Source: Paludibacter sp. (GTDB taxonomy: Bacteria; Bacteroidota; Bacteroidia; Bacteroidales; Paludibacteraceae). From it: a DNA stretch of 64,000 bases. Made by a program: the position numbers and the translations under genes. Shown piece after piece: positions 56,285 through 64,000 of this stretch (positions are counted from its first letter, which is position 1; each line of letters opens with the position of its first letter). The notes under the pieces were generated by a model, which was not told the DNA's origin, did not search any database, and worked only from the letters and a program-made list of their open reading frames with translations. Location: contig JAUSNQ010000034.1 of the NCBI GenBank assembly GCA_030655595.1, positions 1-64,000 on the forward strand. The letters are read 5' to 3'.

Positions 56285-59014
56285 ATGAAGATTAAAAATT
56301 GTTTTGTTGCGCTCGCAACAAGTTTGCTATTTTTTTGGGGATGTACAGAGGACCAGTCGGAGTTAAATCTGTCATCCATTGATCAATTTGTTACAATTTC
56401 CGGTACAGTTGTTTACAATACAGGGGTTGACACTACCTCTACTGACTACACAATGGAAATTATGAAACCGGCTATCGGTCGAAAAGTCTTTGTTGAGGTA
56501 GGATACGCTAACTACAAAGCTGGTGCTGTAGGAAATAAGATTTTTGAAACCGTAATTGATTCCACAGGAAACTTTTCGGTTGAAATTCCTACTATTTCAA
56601 CGGGTATTACAGCTAACATCAGGATGGAAGAGTTTTCAGCCTATTTTAGTGAATACGTAAAGATGGAAGATGGTAAGCCGGTATTTAAAACCCGACTCCG
56701 GCGTTTTGAAACTGCGTTACCTCCTTTGGTTGGACTTAAACCCGGTGCGTTTTCATATCCTACACATGTGACCTATAATTCTGTTGTGATTGATTTAGAG
56801 GGATATAACGAGAAAATTACGCTTACAGGGAATGTACAATTGGCTTTTGAATCATCATTCCGCACGGGAGCATATAAACCTGCTGCATCAGGAACTGTGG
56901 AACTCGAAATCGTCTATGATCCGCTTGGTACTCCCATGGTGCTCACTTTCGGTACTACTGCGGATGCATCCGGGAATTATTCTGTTACCGTTCCGCTAAA
57001 ATCATATAAAGCTGGTTTCAGGATTAATAAAGTATCTGTACTGGGTATCGGTCAAAATGCATATTCGCACTACAATAAACCAGGTGAATCAATTTCTCTT
57101 ACAGGTGCTTACCAAACAACACTCGCAGCTGGATTTCCTGTAACACTGACAAATATTCTTGAAAATATACCTCATTCATTAGGCAAACAATATTTGAAGT
57201 TTACGCCTAATTTCAATAATGGCTTACCTGCTCAAAATGCGCCGGAGTCTTGGTCGGATAATCTGGCCGGTTGGGAAAATTATGACGGTTACAATGAGCA
57301 AGTAACCCTCACAGGTACTTATAATTTAGCAAATGAAACTGCTTTTGCCGTGGGTTCATATAATACTGCTGTACGTACAATTAAGGTAAATGTCGTGTAT
57401 GGCACTAAACCAACAAAAGTTGTTCTTGCCGCCACACAAGCTGACGGATCTTTCAGTATTGATCTGCCCGCTCAGAAAACTACAGACACGTATGCTGTGA
57501 CTGTGCTCGCTCCGGAAGAAACTGAATTTATACACTACAAGTCTGCCACAGAAACCGCTACGATTAGAGGAACCTATGGCATATACAGGAACATCAGAAA
57601 AGATGCTCCGCAATGGTTCGAATTGGGTGATTATTATTATAAATTTACACCTACCACCGCACCGGCAACGTGGCAAGCAAATCTGGCAGGTTGGGTTAAA
57701 ATTAAAGACCATAATTTAACTGCTACTGTTTCCGGAAAAGTATATCTGGCGAAAGAATCGGCATTTGCTGCCGGATCTTATGAAGCTGCTAAGGGAAGGG
57801 TTATTGCCATTAGTGCGGGTGGAAACATATATGAAGCTGCTGTTGGTGCTGATGGAACTTTGAACATCGCCGTGCCAATTCAAAACAATGGCGACGAACT
57901 GGCGGTTACACTCAATACAACTACGATTACAGGGATCAAGGATTTTACTCATTTTACAAATGGGGGTACAACTGATACAAGAATTCTGACAGGTAGTTTT
58001 ACTGCAACACAACTCAAACCGGCAACTTCAAAATGGAATGAACTAGGTGATGTTTATTTTACTTTCACACCTGCAAGCGCTCCTGCAACTTGGCAGGTTG
58101 ATTTGGCGGGATGGAAGGTTCGTCTCGACCACAATGCTTCTTCAAATATCAGGGGAACTTTAAAATTGCCGGTTGAAACAGCATTTCGTTCAGGAAGTTA
58201 TGTTGGTGCTGCTTATCAAATTGTGAAATTGTCAAGTAATGGATTTACCTTGGTTGGTGCGACGGATGCAAATGGTGAATTCACTATTCCTGTGCCGCTG
58301 AAATATGCTGATGAAGAACCAGCAACTACCTGGGATGCTTCGATGAACATCATCAGCACTACTTCTTTTGCGCATTTCCGCAAACCTGCTAATAGCACAA
58401 CTGAAATCTTATCAGGAAATTACACAGTGAAACTAACGGATGTTCCGCTTGGTTCTGCATGGAATCGCCTTGGTACACGTTATTATGATTTCAGTCCGTC
58501 GGGATCTCCGACAAACTGGTCGGCTAACTTGCCGGGATGGGTTGTGGTACCAAACAGTTCAGCTAATATTACTGTAAAAGGTAAAGTGAAACAGGCTGTT
58601 CAGGTGAAAGATGGAAGTAACTGGTCGCCAAGCTGGGCAAATTGTCCAAATCGTATGGTTTCGGTTGGTTTGTCCGGGACTAATTACGCAGTTGTAACCA
58701 ACGCTGCGGGTGATTTTACATTCAATCTTCCCGTGACAACAGTACCGGCATCCTATAATATCACGATAAATCCCGCTAATGATCTCGCAGATGTTGCATT
58801 TATTCATCACCCTAATATTGCCACTGATGATGCAATCACCATTTATGGGAAATTTGTAAGCGCCGCAAACATAGCAGCAAGGGTAACCAATAAAGATGCA
58901 AGTACAAATTTATATGAAGTTGCAGAATCTGCTAAAATGAGCTTTAATCCGACTGTTGTTCCTGCCGGATGGGGAAATTATTCCTGGACAGCTATCATTG
59001 CAAATGAACAATAA
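56285..59014 (+). CDS. Lipoprotein made of six ~140-residue repeats
   Basis: I do not recognise a named family. The 909-residue protein has a signal peptide with a lipobox-like FFWGC (Cys20) and an acidic stretch after it. Six repeats start near residues 36, 177, 339, 478, 618 and 760. A typical unit opens with a TxxGTxxLAxExAFxxGSY pattern, has a central DGSFxIxLP strand (a prealbumin-like or Ig-like sandwich is likely), then FxHYxxxxxTxxxxGxY, a LGDxYYxFTP strand and a closing PATWQANLAGW motif. It is probably anchored to the outer membrane and exposed at the surface. The next gene, 24 bases on, encodes a likely barrel partner. Confidence 0.8.
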   Translation: MKIKNCFVALATSLLFFWGCTEDQSELNLSSIDQFVTISGTVVYNTGVDTTSTDYTMEIMKPAIGRKVFVEVGYANYKAGAVGNKIFETVIDSTGNFSVEIPTISTGITANIRMEEFSAYFSEYVKMEDGKPVFKTRLRRFETALPPLVGLKPGAFSYPTHVTYNSVVIDLEGYNEKITLTGNVQLAFESSFRTGAYKPAASGTVELEIVYDPLGTPMVLTFGTTADASGNYSVTVPLKSYKAGFRINKVSVLGIGQNAYSHYNKPGESISLTGAYQTTLAAGFPVTLTNILENIPHSLGKQYLKFTPNFNNGLPAQNAPESWSDNLAGWENYDGYNEQVTLTGTYNLANETAFAVGSYNTAVRTIKVNVVYGTKPTKVVLAATQADGSFSIDLPAQKTTDTYAVTVLAPEETEFIHYKSATETATIRGTYGIYRNIRKDAPQWFELGDYYYKFTPTTAPATWQANLAGWVKIKDHNLTATVSGKVYLAKESAFAAGSYEAAKGRVIAISAGGNIYEAAVGADGTLNIAVPIQNNGDELAVTLNTTTITGIKDFTHFTNGGTTDTRILTGSFTATQLKPATSKWNELGDVYFTFTPASAPATWQVDLAGWKVRLDHNASSNIRGTLKLPVETAFRSGSYVGAAYQIVKLSSNGFTLVGATDANGEFTIPVPLKYADEEPATTWDASMNIISTTSFAHFRKPANSTTEILSGNYTVKLTDVPLGSAWNRLGTRYYDFSPSGSPTNWSANLPGWVVVPNSSANITVKGKVKQAVQVKDGSNWSPSWANCPNRMVSVGLSGTNYAVVTNAAGDFTFNLPVTTVPASYNITINPANDLADVAFIHHPNIATDDAITIYGKFVSAANIAARVTNKDASTNLYEVAESAKMSFNPTVVPAGWGNYSWTAIIANEQ

Positions 59015-59038
59015 TGCTACTGTTAGTAATTAGAAACA

Positions 59039-59953
59039 ATGAATATGAAAAATATGAAAAATTCAAAAATATGGATATGTATTGTGTTTCTGTTTGTACT
59101 AACAGTTCACATTTCGTCGGCACAAACAACAGATCAAAAAAGTAAACCGACACTGCCCAAAGCAGGTGACTTAGGTTTAGGAATTGACCTGATTCCGGTG
59201 CTCGATTATCTTGGAAATATGTTCAACGGAACGACCAATAACACTTTGAATAGCTTTGGTGGCGAACCTTTGTTGCCACTTGGTATTCTTGCGCCGGGTG
59301 TTTCTATCAAAGGAAAGTATATGCAAACGGATAACATGGCTTATCGTTTCAACTTTGGTACGATTGGTCAAACTGCAGTCCAAAATGTATATATAAGAGA
59401 TGATGCCGCATTCTTTAACGATCCCTTATCCGAAGCAAGAGTTGTGGATACACACTGGCAACATCGATCGGGAATGTCGTTCTCTGTCGGAATGGAGTAT
59501 AGAAGGGGATACAACCGCATTCAGGGATATACTGGTCTGGATTTGATTTATGGTTTCGAAATGGCAACTGATGTTTATGAATACGGAAATGCTGTCACAG
59601 AAATCAATCAAATGCCATCAAGAGGATTAATAGGAACGGCTCCAATTCCAGTTCCATACTGGACACAGACTTATGTGACAGGAAAGTATTTTGATGGCAG
59701 TGCTCATTATTTTGGTTTAGGTGCTGTGGTTGGTGTTGAATATTTTCTAGCCTCTCACTTGTCATTGGGTGGCGAGATAACAATCTATGCACTCCAAATG
59801 ATTAAGAGTCAAGCACATCAGAAGCAGGAAGGTTTTAATACGATAACCAATAAGATAGAGAACCGGACAGAATTGTTGTCGCCCGGTGATCGATCATTTT
59901 CTTTCGGAACACAGAATCTAGGAGGAAAACTGTATATGATGTTCTATTTCTAA
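59039..59953 (+). CDS. Predicted outer-membrane beta-barrel protein
   Basis: The 304-residue protein has a signal peptide (cleavage near VHISSAQ, about residue 29) and alternating strands through to the C-terminal GGKLYMMFYF with final Phe, the mark of outer-membrane barrels. No named family was recognised. It is co-transcribed with the repeat lipoprotein (24-base gap), so the two may form a surface complex. A terminator follows. The ATG at 59039 was taken; an ATG at 59045 would drop only two residues. Confidence 0.65.
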   Translation: MNMKNMKNSKIWICIVFLFVLTVHISSAQTTDQKSKPTLPKAGDLGLGIDLIPVLDYLGNMFNGTTNNTLNSFGGEPLLPLGILAPGVSIKGKYMQTDNMAYRFNFGTIGQTAVQNVYIRDDAAFFNDPLSEARVVDTHWQHRSGMSFSVGMEYRRGYNRIQGYTGLDLIYGFEMATDVYEYGNAVTEINQMPSRGLIGTAPIPVPYWTQTYVTGKYFDGSAHYFGLGAVVGVEYFLASHLSLGGEITIYALQMIKSQAHQKQEGFNTITNKIENRTELLSPGDRSFSFGTQNLGGKLYMMFYF

Positions 59954-59967
59954 CAACATAAATTTGT

Positions 59968-60023
59968 AAGGAAGCTGTCAGAATCACACATAATTACCGT
60001 GATTTTGACAGTTTCCTTTTTTT
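59968..60023 (+). terminator. Rho-independent terminator after the lipoprotein-barrel pair
   Basis: A 20-base stem (59968-59987 with 59999-60018) with two G-U-type mismatches and an 11-base loop is followed by a T run (60017-60023). It ends plus-strand transcription 15 bases after the barrel gene and just before the convergent protease gene. Confidence 0.9.
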
Positions 60024-60046
60024 GATGTTCCTATTCAAGAAGAAAT

Positions 60047-62932
60047 CTACAATATAAATTTAACAAATAAGTCTCCCACTTTCAAAATATACATCTGACC
60101 TTTCGATAGCCCTGATATAGCAATTGTCTTGTTACTGGATGTTATTTGTTGAATTAATTTTCCGTTGACTGTATAAACGAGAATCAAATTATTGCCTTCG
60201 GTATTATCTCCTTGATTGAGAATAACATTTCCGTTAAGGTCTTTATAAATTGAAATCTTGTTGTTTGTATTAGAAAAATGAATAATTTCAGATTCATCTA
60301 ATTCTACTGACACCAAATTGGAAGGCGGTGTGATGTTTTCATATTTGATGGTGTTGTCAGAATTGAGTGTTTTATCACTTGCTTTTACACTGTAATAATA
60401 TGATCTTCCTGGAACTATCAGATCAACATAAGCCGAATTGCCCTCAATCCATTTGTTAAACGCATTGAATTCAAGCCTTTGTGATAGCGTTACAGCAACA
60501 TCATCAACCGAAACATATGCAATGCCTTTTTTAAATGATATTTTAAACTGAATATAATGATTTGCTTCGCTCAAGGAATAGTTTTTTATGGTATTCAATG
60601 AGGAACTGATGTTAAAGTTTTCCAGCAATGACCAAGTTTCTCCGTTCCAGCCTTCAACATCAATTGATCCGCTGTTTTCTCCTATTGATCTTATATAGAA
60701 TGAGAGTTCGATAACAGGAAAGAGGAATATATCTGTTTGGATATAATCACCGGTATTTTTAAATTGAATTGAAGGTACTGAATCACCTGCAAAATTATAG
60801 GAAGAATTTAATGATTTGGCATTGATGGTCCATCCTATAGGTGCATTTAATCCATTATTAAACCCTTCTTTTAATGTAGTCGTTCCGTCAGTTACACTGT
60901 AAGCCGTGAGATAATATCCTGAGGCATCTTCTACTTGATTCCAGCTTGCATAGTAACCTTTTAAACTGACATCAGTTGCTTCATTTGCGACCGGACTTAC
61001 TACTTTAACAGGACGTGTTGATGTGCCGGATATGCTTTTCTGAAGTATTTCTGCATCCTGTGTACGAATATTCAGGTAATCGTAGTGTACCTCCTGAAAT
61101 GATGCTTCTGTTGGATTGTAGCGAATCAAAATGACAGTGCTATCGACAAGCGAGTCAATTGGCACAAGTTCTATGTTTTTTTTCCAGTTGTCGGAAGGAT
61201 CATTTTCCTTTTTTAATTCAAAATGCGATTTAAAATTAAAATCAATTTGAATGTTTGCTTTTAAACTTTTTCCACTGACTGAAAATTTCTGTATGACAGA
61301 CGGAGTCCCAAGCAGTGTTGTAAAAGCAGTTATATTATTCTGGTCGGAATAGATGATTGGAGGATTTCCACCACCCATAAAACTGAAGGTTATCACTCCA
61401 GTTGTTTCTTTAATATTTGTAATCGGTCTGCCAATATCAATTCCTGACCTCAACCTAGGACTATAGTTGGTGATATTTTGTGAGCCGGGGAAAGGATCGC
61501 CTTGTAATGTGCCAGAACTTGCAATTCCATCAGCTTCAATGATATCAACACCCATCGCTGCCGGGTCGTTGTTTGGTCCGTTGTTGTTCCACGTTGATTG
61601 ATTGTAATAAACCCTCGTAATCAACATGCCACTTCTCGGAAGAAATGCATCCCACCCGGTTTTCTGTCGGTTTTCTAATGTGAAGAATTCAATAGGATTT
61701 GGACTTGATCCGTTCAGGTTGTGGTTGCCGTTTTGTGTTATAATATAAGCCTTGTTGTTGATTTTCAAATCTGTTAATGAAACGTCTTGTGGAGAGTTTA
61801 AGATGGTGGGAGTAAGCCATCCCAAATAAAATCGATCGTATGCCGAATAGGTTGGTGGTGTACGACCTTGATTCAGATATGCTCCACCATCCATAATATT
61901 CCAATTTGAAAGTGTGTGATGCTCTGCATTATTTGTCGCGTAATAATCCGGCAAACCATAAACATGTCCGAATTCATGCGCAAAAGTTCCTATACCACAC
62001 ATATTGCTTCCGCTGCTTCCCCTGAGTTCTGATGTGCAGGCATAACCAGATATTCTTTTTCCATTTAACATCAAGGTTGTATTCAATGCCCAACGATGTG
62101 GCCATATTGATTCTAGAGGCCCACCTTCAGCTTCGTTGTGGCCTGCGTAATAAACAAATACATTATCAACAATTCCATCGCCATCTGTGTCATACTGAGC
62201 AAAGTTAACTCCATCAGCTGCAGCTGCGTTACAAGCATCCATAACCATTTCACGTGGTTTCACATCATCATCGCTGGAGTTGTTAGCTCCATAAAAAGCC
62301 CGATTATTGGGAAGTGTATAGGGCCCGACAACAACAAATTCGGGCGAAGAAACACCATTGGAAGCAACATTGAAATAATCACGTGCAGAACCTGTACCTC
62401 CATTCGTTGAGTATCCGGACTGATTTAATAAATTGGTGAATGCTACTTGAGGATTAGGAGTAACAAAGGCAACATCTTTATAATTGACAAGTATTACAAT
62501 TGATTTTGGAGAACCGGTTTTTGGGAATTTTTTTTGAGTTTGATCATCTGCTTGAGATGCTGCAACACGATTTGCCCTTCTTTCCTGTCTCACTTTTGAG
62601 AAATCAGGATAGGTTTCTAAGGTGTTGAGGAGTTTTTTTTCTGAATCCGTTCTCTTTTCTATTTGATTTACCTGAACTCCCGTGGAGATAATTTCACCTT
62701 GTGCATTTTGTTTTGCATAATGGTAAATACCTTGTGTGTCCTGATGAATTAAAAAACCATCAAGCGTTAGTTTGTAACTGAAGAATTCATCGCCTCTTAA
62801 ATAAAATGTCAACTCACTGCCATCGGGCTGAATCTTTGTTATGGGATATGGAGTTGCAGGAACCCCAAAAACAGATACAGTTATCAGTGTAAGTATTAAA
62901 GCAAGAACAGTTTTGATTGATAGTTTAAACAT
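60047..62932 (-). CDS. Secreted M6-type metalloprotease with T9SS type A-like C-terminal domain
   Basis: The 961-residue protein has a signal peptide (ending VFGVPA), an N-terminal propeptide-like region (about 25-120, ITKIQPDGSELTFYLRGDEF), and an M6 domain (about 130-500) with the zinc site HEFGHVYGLPDYY (HExxHxxGxxD). Ig-like and jelly-roll-like domains follow (about 530-860), then a C-terminal sorting domain of about 80 residues (ISIYKDLNGNVILNQ to LFVKFIL). It is expected to be exported by the Por system and may digest host or environmental protein. A minus-strand TATCTTTG (62957 to 62950) is a likely -7 element. Confidence 0.9.
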   Translation of the reverse strand: MFKLSIKTVLALILTLITVSVFGVPATPYPITKIQPDGSELTFYLRGDEFFSYKLTLDGFLIHQDTQGIYHYAKQNAQGEIISTGVQVNQIEKRTDSEKKLLNTLETYPDFSKVRQERRANRVAASQADDQTQKKFPKTGSPKSIVILVNYKDVAFVTPNPQVAFTNLLNQSGYSTNGGTGSARDYFNVASNGVSSPEFVVVGPYTLPNNRAFYGANNSSDDDVKPREMVMDACNAAAADGVNFAQYDTDGDGIVDNVFVYYAGHNEAEGGPLESIWPHRWALNTTLMLNGKRISGYACTSELRGSSGSNMCGIGTFAHEFGHVYGLPDYYATNNAEHHTLSNWNIMDGGAYLNQGRTPPTYSAYDRFYLGWLTPTILNSPQDVSLTDLKINNKAYIITQNGNHNLNGSSPNPIEFFTLENRQKTGWDAFLPRSGMLITRVYYNQSTWNNNGPNNDPAAMGVDIIEADGIASSGTLQGDPFPGSQNITNYSPRLRSGIDIGRPITNIKETTGVITFSFMGGGNPPIIYSDQNNITAFTTLLGTPSVIQKFSVSGKSLKANIQIDFNFKSHFELKKENDPSDNWKKNIELVPIDSLVDSTVILIRYNPTEASFQEVHYDYLNIRTQDAEILQKSISGTSTRPVKVVSPVANEATDVSLKGYYASWNQVEDASGYYLTAYSVTDGTTTLKEGFNNGLNAPIGWTINAKSLNSSYNFAGDSVPSIQFKNTGDYIQTDIFLFPVIELSFYIRSIGENSGSIDVEGWNGETWSLLENFNISSSLNTIKNYSLSEANHYIQFKISFKKGIAYVSVDDVAVTLSQRLEFNAFNKWIEGNSAYVDLIVPGRSYYYSVKASDKTLNSDNTIKYENITPPSNLVSVELDESEIIHFSNTNNKISIYKDLNGNVILNQGDNTEGNNLILVYTVNGKLIQQITSSNKTIAISGLSKGQMYILKVGDLFVKFIL

Positions 62933-63027
62933 AAATAAAATTTACAACACAAAGATAATTATATAAATGAATTAGAAAGGGTGATTGTTCATTGTTCTGA
63001 GATATTTTGCAGAATTTAATACTTTGA

Positions 63028-64000
63028 TCAACAAGCATTCATTACTGCCAACAAAATTTTTTCTTCTTCTTCCCAGCAAAATAAATCTTTTAGATCTTTA
63101 AAGTGATCCGTGTTTTGAGGGAATTCTAACATCTCATTGATTGTCTTTGCTAAATTGCGTGGTTGGTAATCTTGGGTTAGTACGCCGGTATGATGCGTTT
63201 TTACGATTTGCTCAATTTCCGGAAAGGGACTCGCAAGTATGGGTACACCTGCATGCAGGTAAGAAAAAACTCTGTTTGGCAAAGCATAATAATAGCTCAA
63301 TCCTTTGTTTTCGAGTAAACAAAGACCGATGTCACCTGATGAGGTATAAGTGTATAGCTCTTTTCCGGGAACCTTGCCATGAAAAATAACCTTCGTCTGC
63401 AAATCAAGTTTTTTTACCTTTTGCATGAGTTGTTCGCGGATGTCTCCATCACCAATGATGTATAATATTGCATGATCTATGTAAGGCATGGCATCGATGA
63501 CCCATTCTAAACCCCTTCCTACATTCAAAGCCCCTTGGTAGAGGATGATTTTTGTGTTTTCAAAATGTAGTCTTTTCTTTGATGGCACTTGTTTGTAAGG
63601 CACATTTCGAAGCACATGCATTTTAATCTGATATTTTCGGTTGTAATATGCTGCAATTGAATTGCATACTGTAAACGAAGTGGTGAGATGAGGAAAAATC
63701 CAATTCTCTATGGCTATCCATATTTTTTGCACAACCGGTCTGTCTTGCAGCTCAGGAACTTCAGGAAATAATTCGTGTGCATCGAAGACTAATTTGCTAC
63801 CTTTAATTTTTGAAGCAACAAAGTTTGCGGGTAAAGTGTCGGTATCGTTGGCGTAAAATATATTTGCTTTTGAAAATAGGAGTGCAAAAAGCAAGCGGAG
63901 ATTCAATTCAAAATAGAATAAAAAACTTCTATTAAATATCAAACGGATTCTTTTATAAGGATAATTAAGTTGCAGCGGTTGACTGTTCTTGAGTTTTCTT
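63028..64000 (-). CDS. Family 4 glycosyltransferase, 5' end outside the window
   Basis: The reading frame stays open from its stop at 63028 to the window edge, so the gene is incomplete here: an apparent TTG start at 63942 is only an internal codon, and another 19 codons can be read upstream. The visible part has IFYANDTDTLPANFVA, FDAHELFPE, the donor-side ILYQGALNVGRGLEW and GLSYYYALPNRVFSYLHAGV (E-x7-E-like region with changes) typical of GT4 enzymes acting on cell-surface polymers. It follows the protease gene on the same strand but with 95 bases between. Neighbours upstream are unknown. Confidence 0.88.
   Translation of the reverse strand, partial: RKLKNSQPLQLNYPYKRIRLIFNRSFLFYFELNLRLLFALLFSKANIFYANDTDTLPANFVASKIKGSKLVFDAHELFPEVPELQDRPVVQKIWIAIENWIFPHLTTSFTVCNSIAAYYNRKYQIKMHVLRNVPYKQVPSKKRLHFENTKIILYQGALNVGRGLEWVIDAMPYIDHAILYIIGDGDIREQLMQKVKKLDLQTKVIFHGKVPGKELYTYTSSGDIGLCLLENKGLSYYYALPNRVFSYLHAGVPILASPFPEIEQIVKTHHTGVLTQDYQPRNLAKTINEMLEFPQNTDHFKDLKDLFCWEEEEKILLAVMNAC

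Noticed and set aside
56285..59014. DNA-level tandem repeat or CRISPR-like array in the repeat lipoprotein gene
   Set aside because: The repeats are visible in the protein but too diverged at base level, and the period (about 420 bases) does not fit CRISPR.

Overview
The window reads as a stretch of a Bacteroidota chromosome, most likely order Bacteroidales. Supporting signs are the MurF-alanine racemase fusion, SufS/SufE, the ftsX-DUF3098-uppP-truB-queA gene set, two proteins with Por secretion (T9SS)-type C-terminal domains, and many promoters of the Bacteroidota form (TTTG, about 19-21 bases, TAnnTTTG). Gene content is dense and no gap exceeds 300 bases. No rRNA, tRNA, CRISPR array or complete insertion sequence was seen.

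Region 1 (1 to about 8970, minus strand) is a defence island that ends next to the 3' end of dnaK. Seven genes lie head to tail with spacings of -4, 20, -4, 2, -7 and 36 bases: abiEi, abiEii (a type IV toxin-antitoxin pair), dndC, dndD, dndE (DNA phosphorothioation), a 765-residue multi-domain DNA-binding protein, and a GHKL (MORC/Hsp90-like) ATPase that appears cut off after its nucleotide-binding fold. The only good promoter seen lies upstream of abiEi. A 47-bp interrupted palindrome covers its -33 element, so the antitoxin may control the phosphorothioation genes as well. dndA, dndB and the known restriction genes dndFGH are absent from the window. This island is the best candidate for an undescribed system.

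Region 2 (9.1-38.4 kb) is mostly housekeeping: dnaK, a MaoC-fold protein, pyrH-frr, queA-truB, uppP-DUF3098-ftsX-yfhO, sufS-sufE-murF/alr-usp, a phosphosugar mutase, clpC, maf, a UbiA-type prenyltransferase and an outer-membrane protein. A 2015-residue repeat-rich secreted protein and a 248-residue two-anchor membrane protein, with their own promoter, are wedged between uppP and truB.

Region 3 (38.4-56.2 kb, plus strand) is a Wzx/Wzy-type surface polysaccharide locus. It has two tandem Wza-like lipoproteins, a BY-kinase (Wzc), a UDP-HexNAc 6-dehydrogenase, a large SLBB exporter, a second Wzz-like protein, a flippase, a polymerase, three glycosyltransferases, a WbpV-like reductase/epimerase, a WecA/WbpL-like initiating transferase and a WbuC cupin. 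A divergent Nudix gene interrupts the run.

Region 4 (56.2-64 kb) holds a lipoprotein built from six repeats of about 140 residues, a partner outer-membrane protein, a secreted M6-type metalloprotease with a T9SS tail, and the 3' part of a family 4 glycosyltransferase gene that runs off the window.
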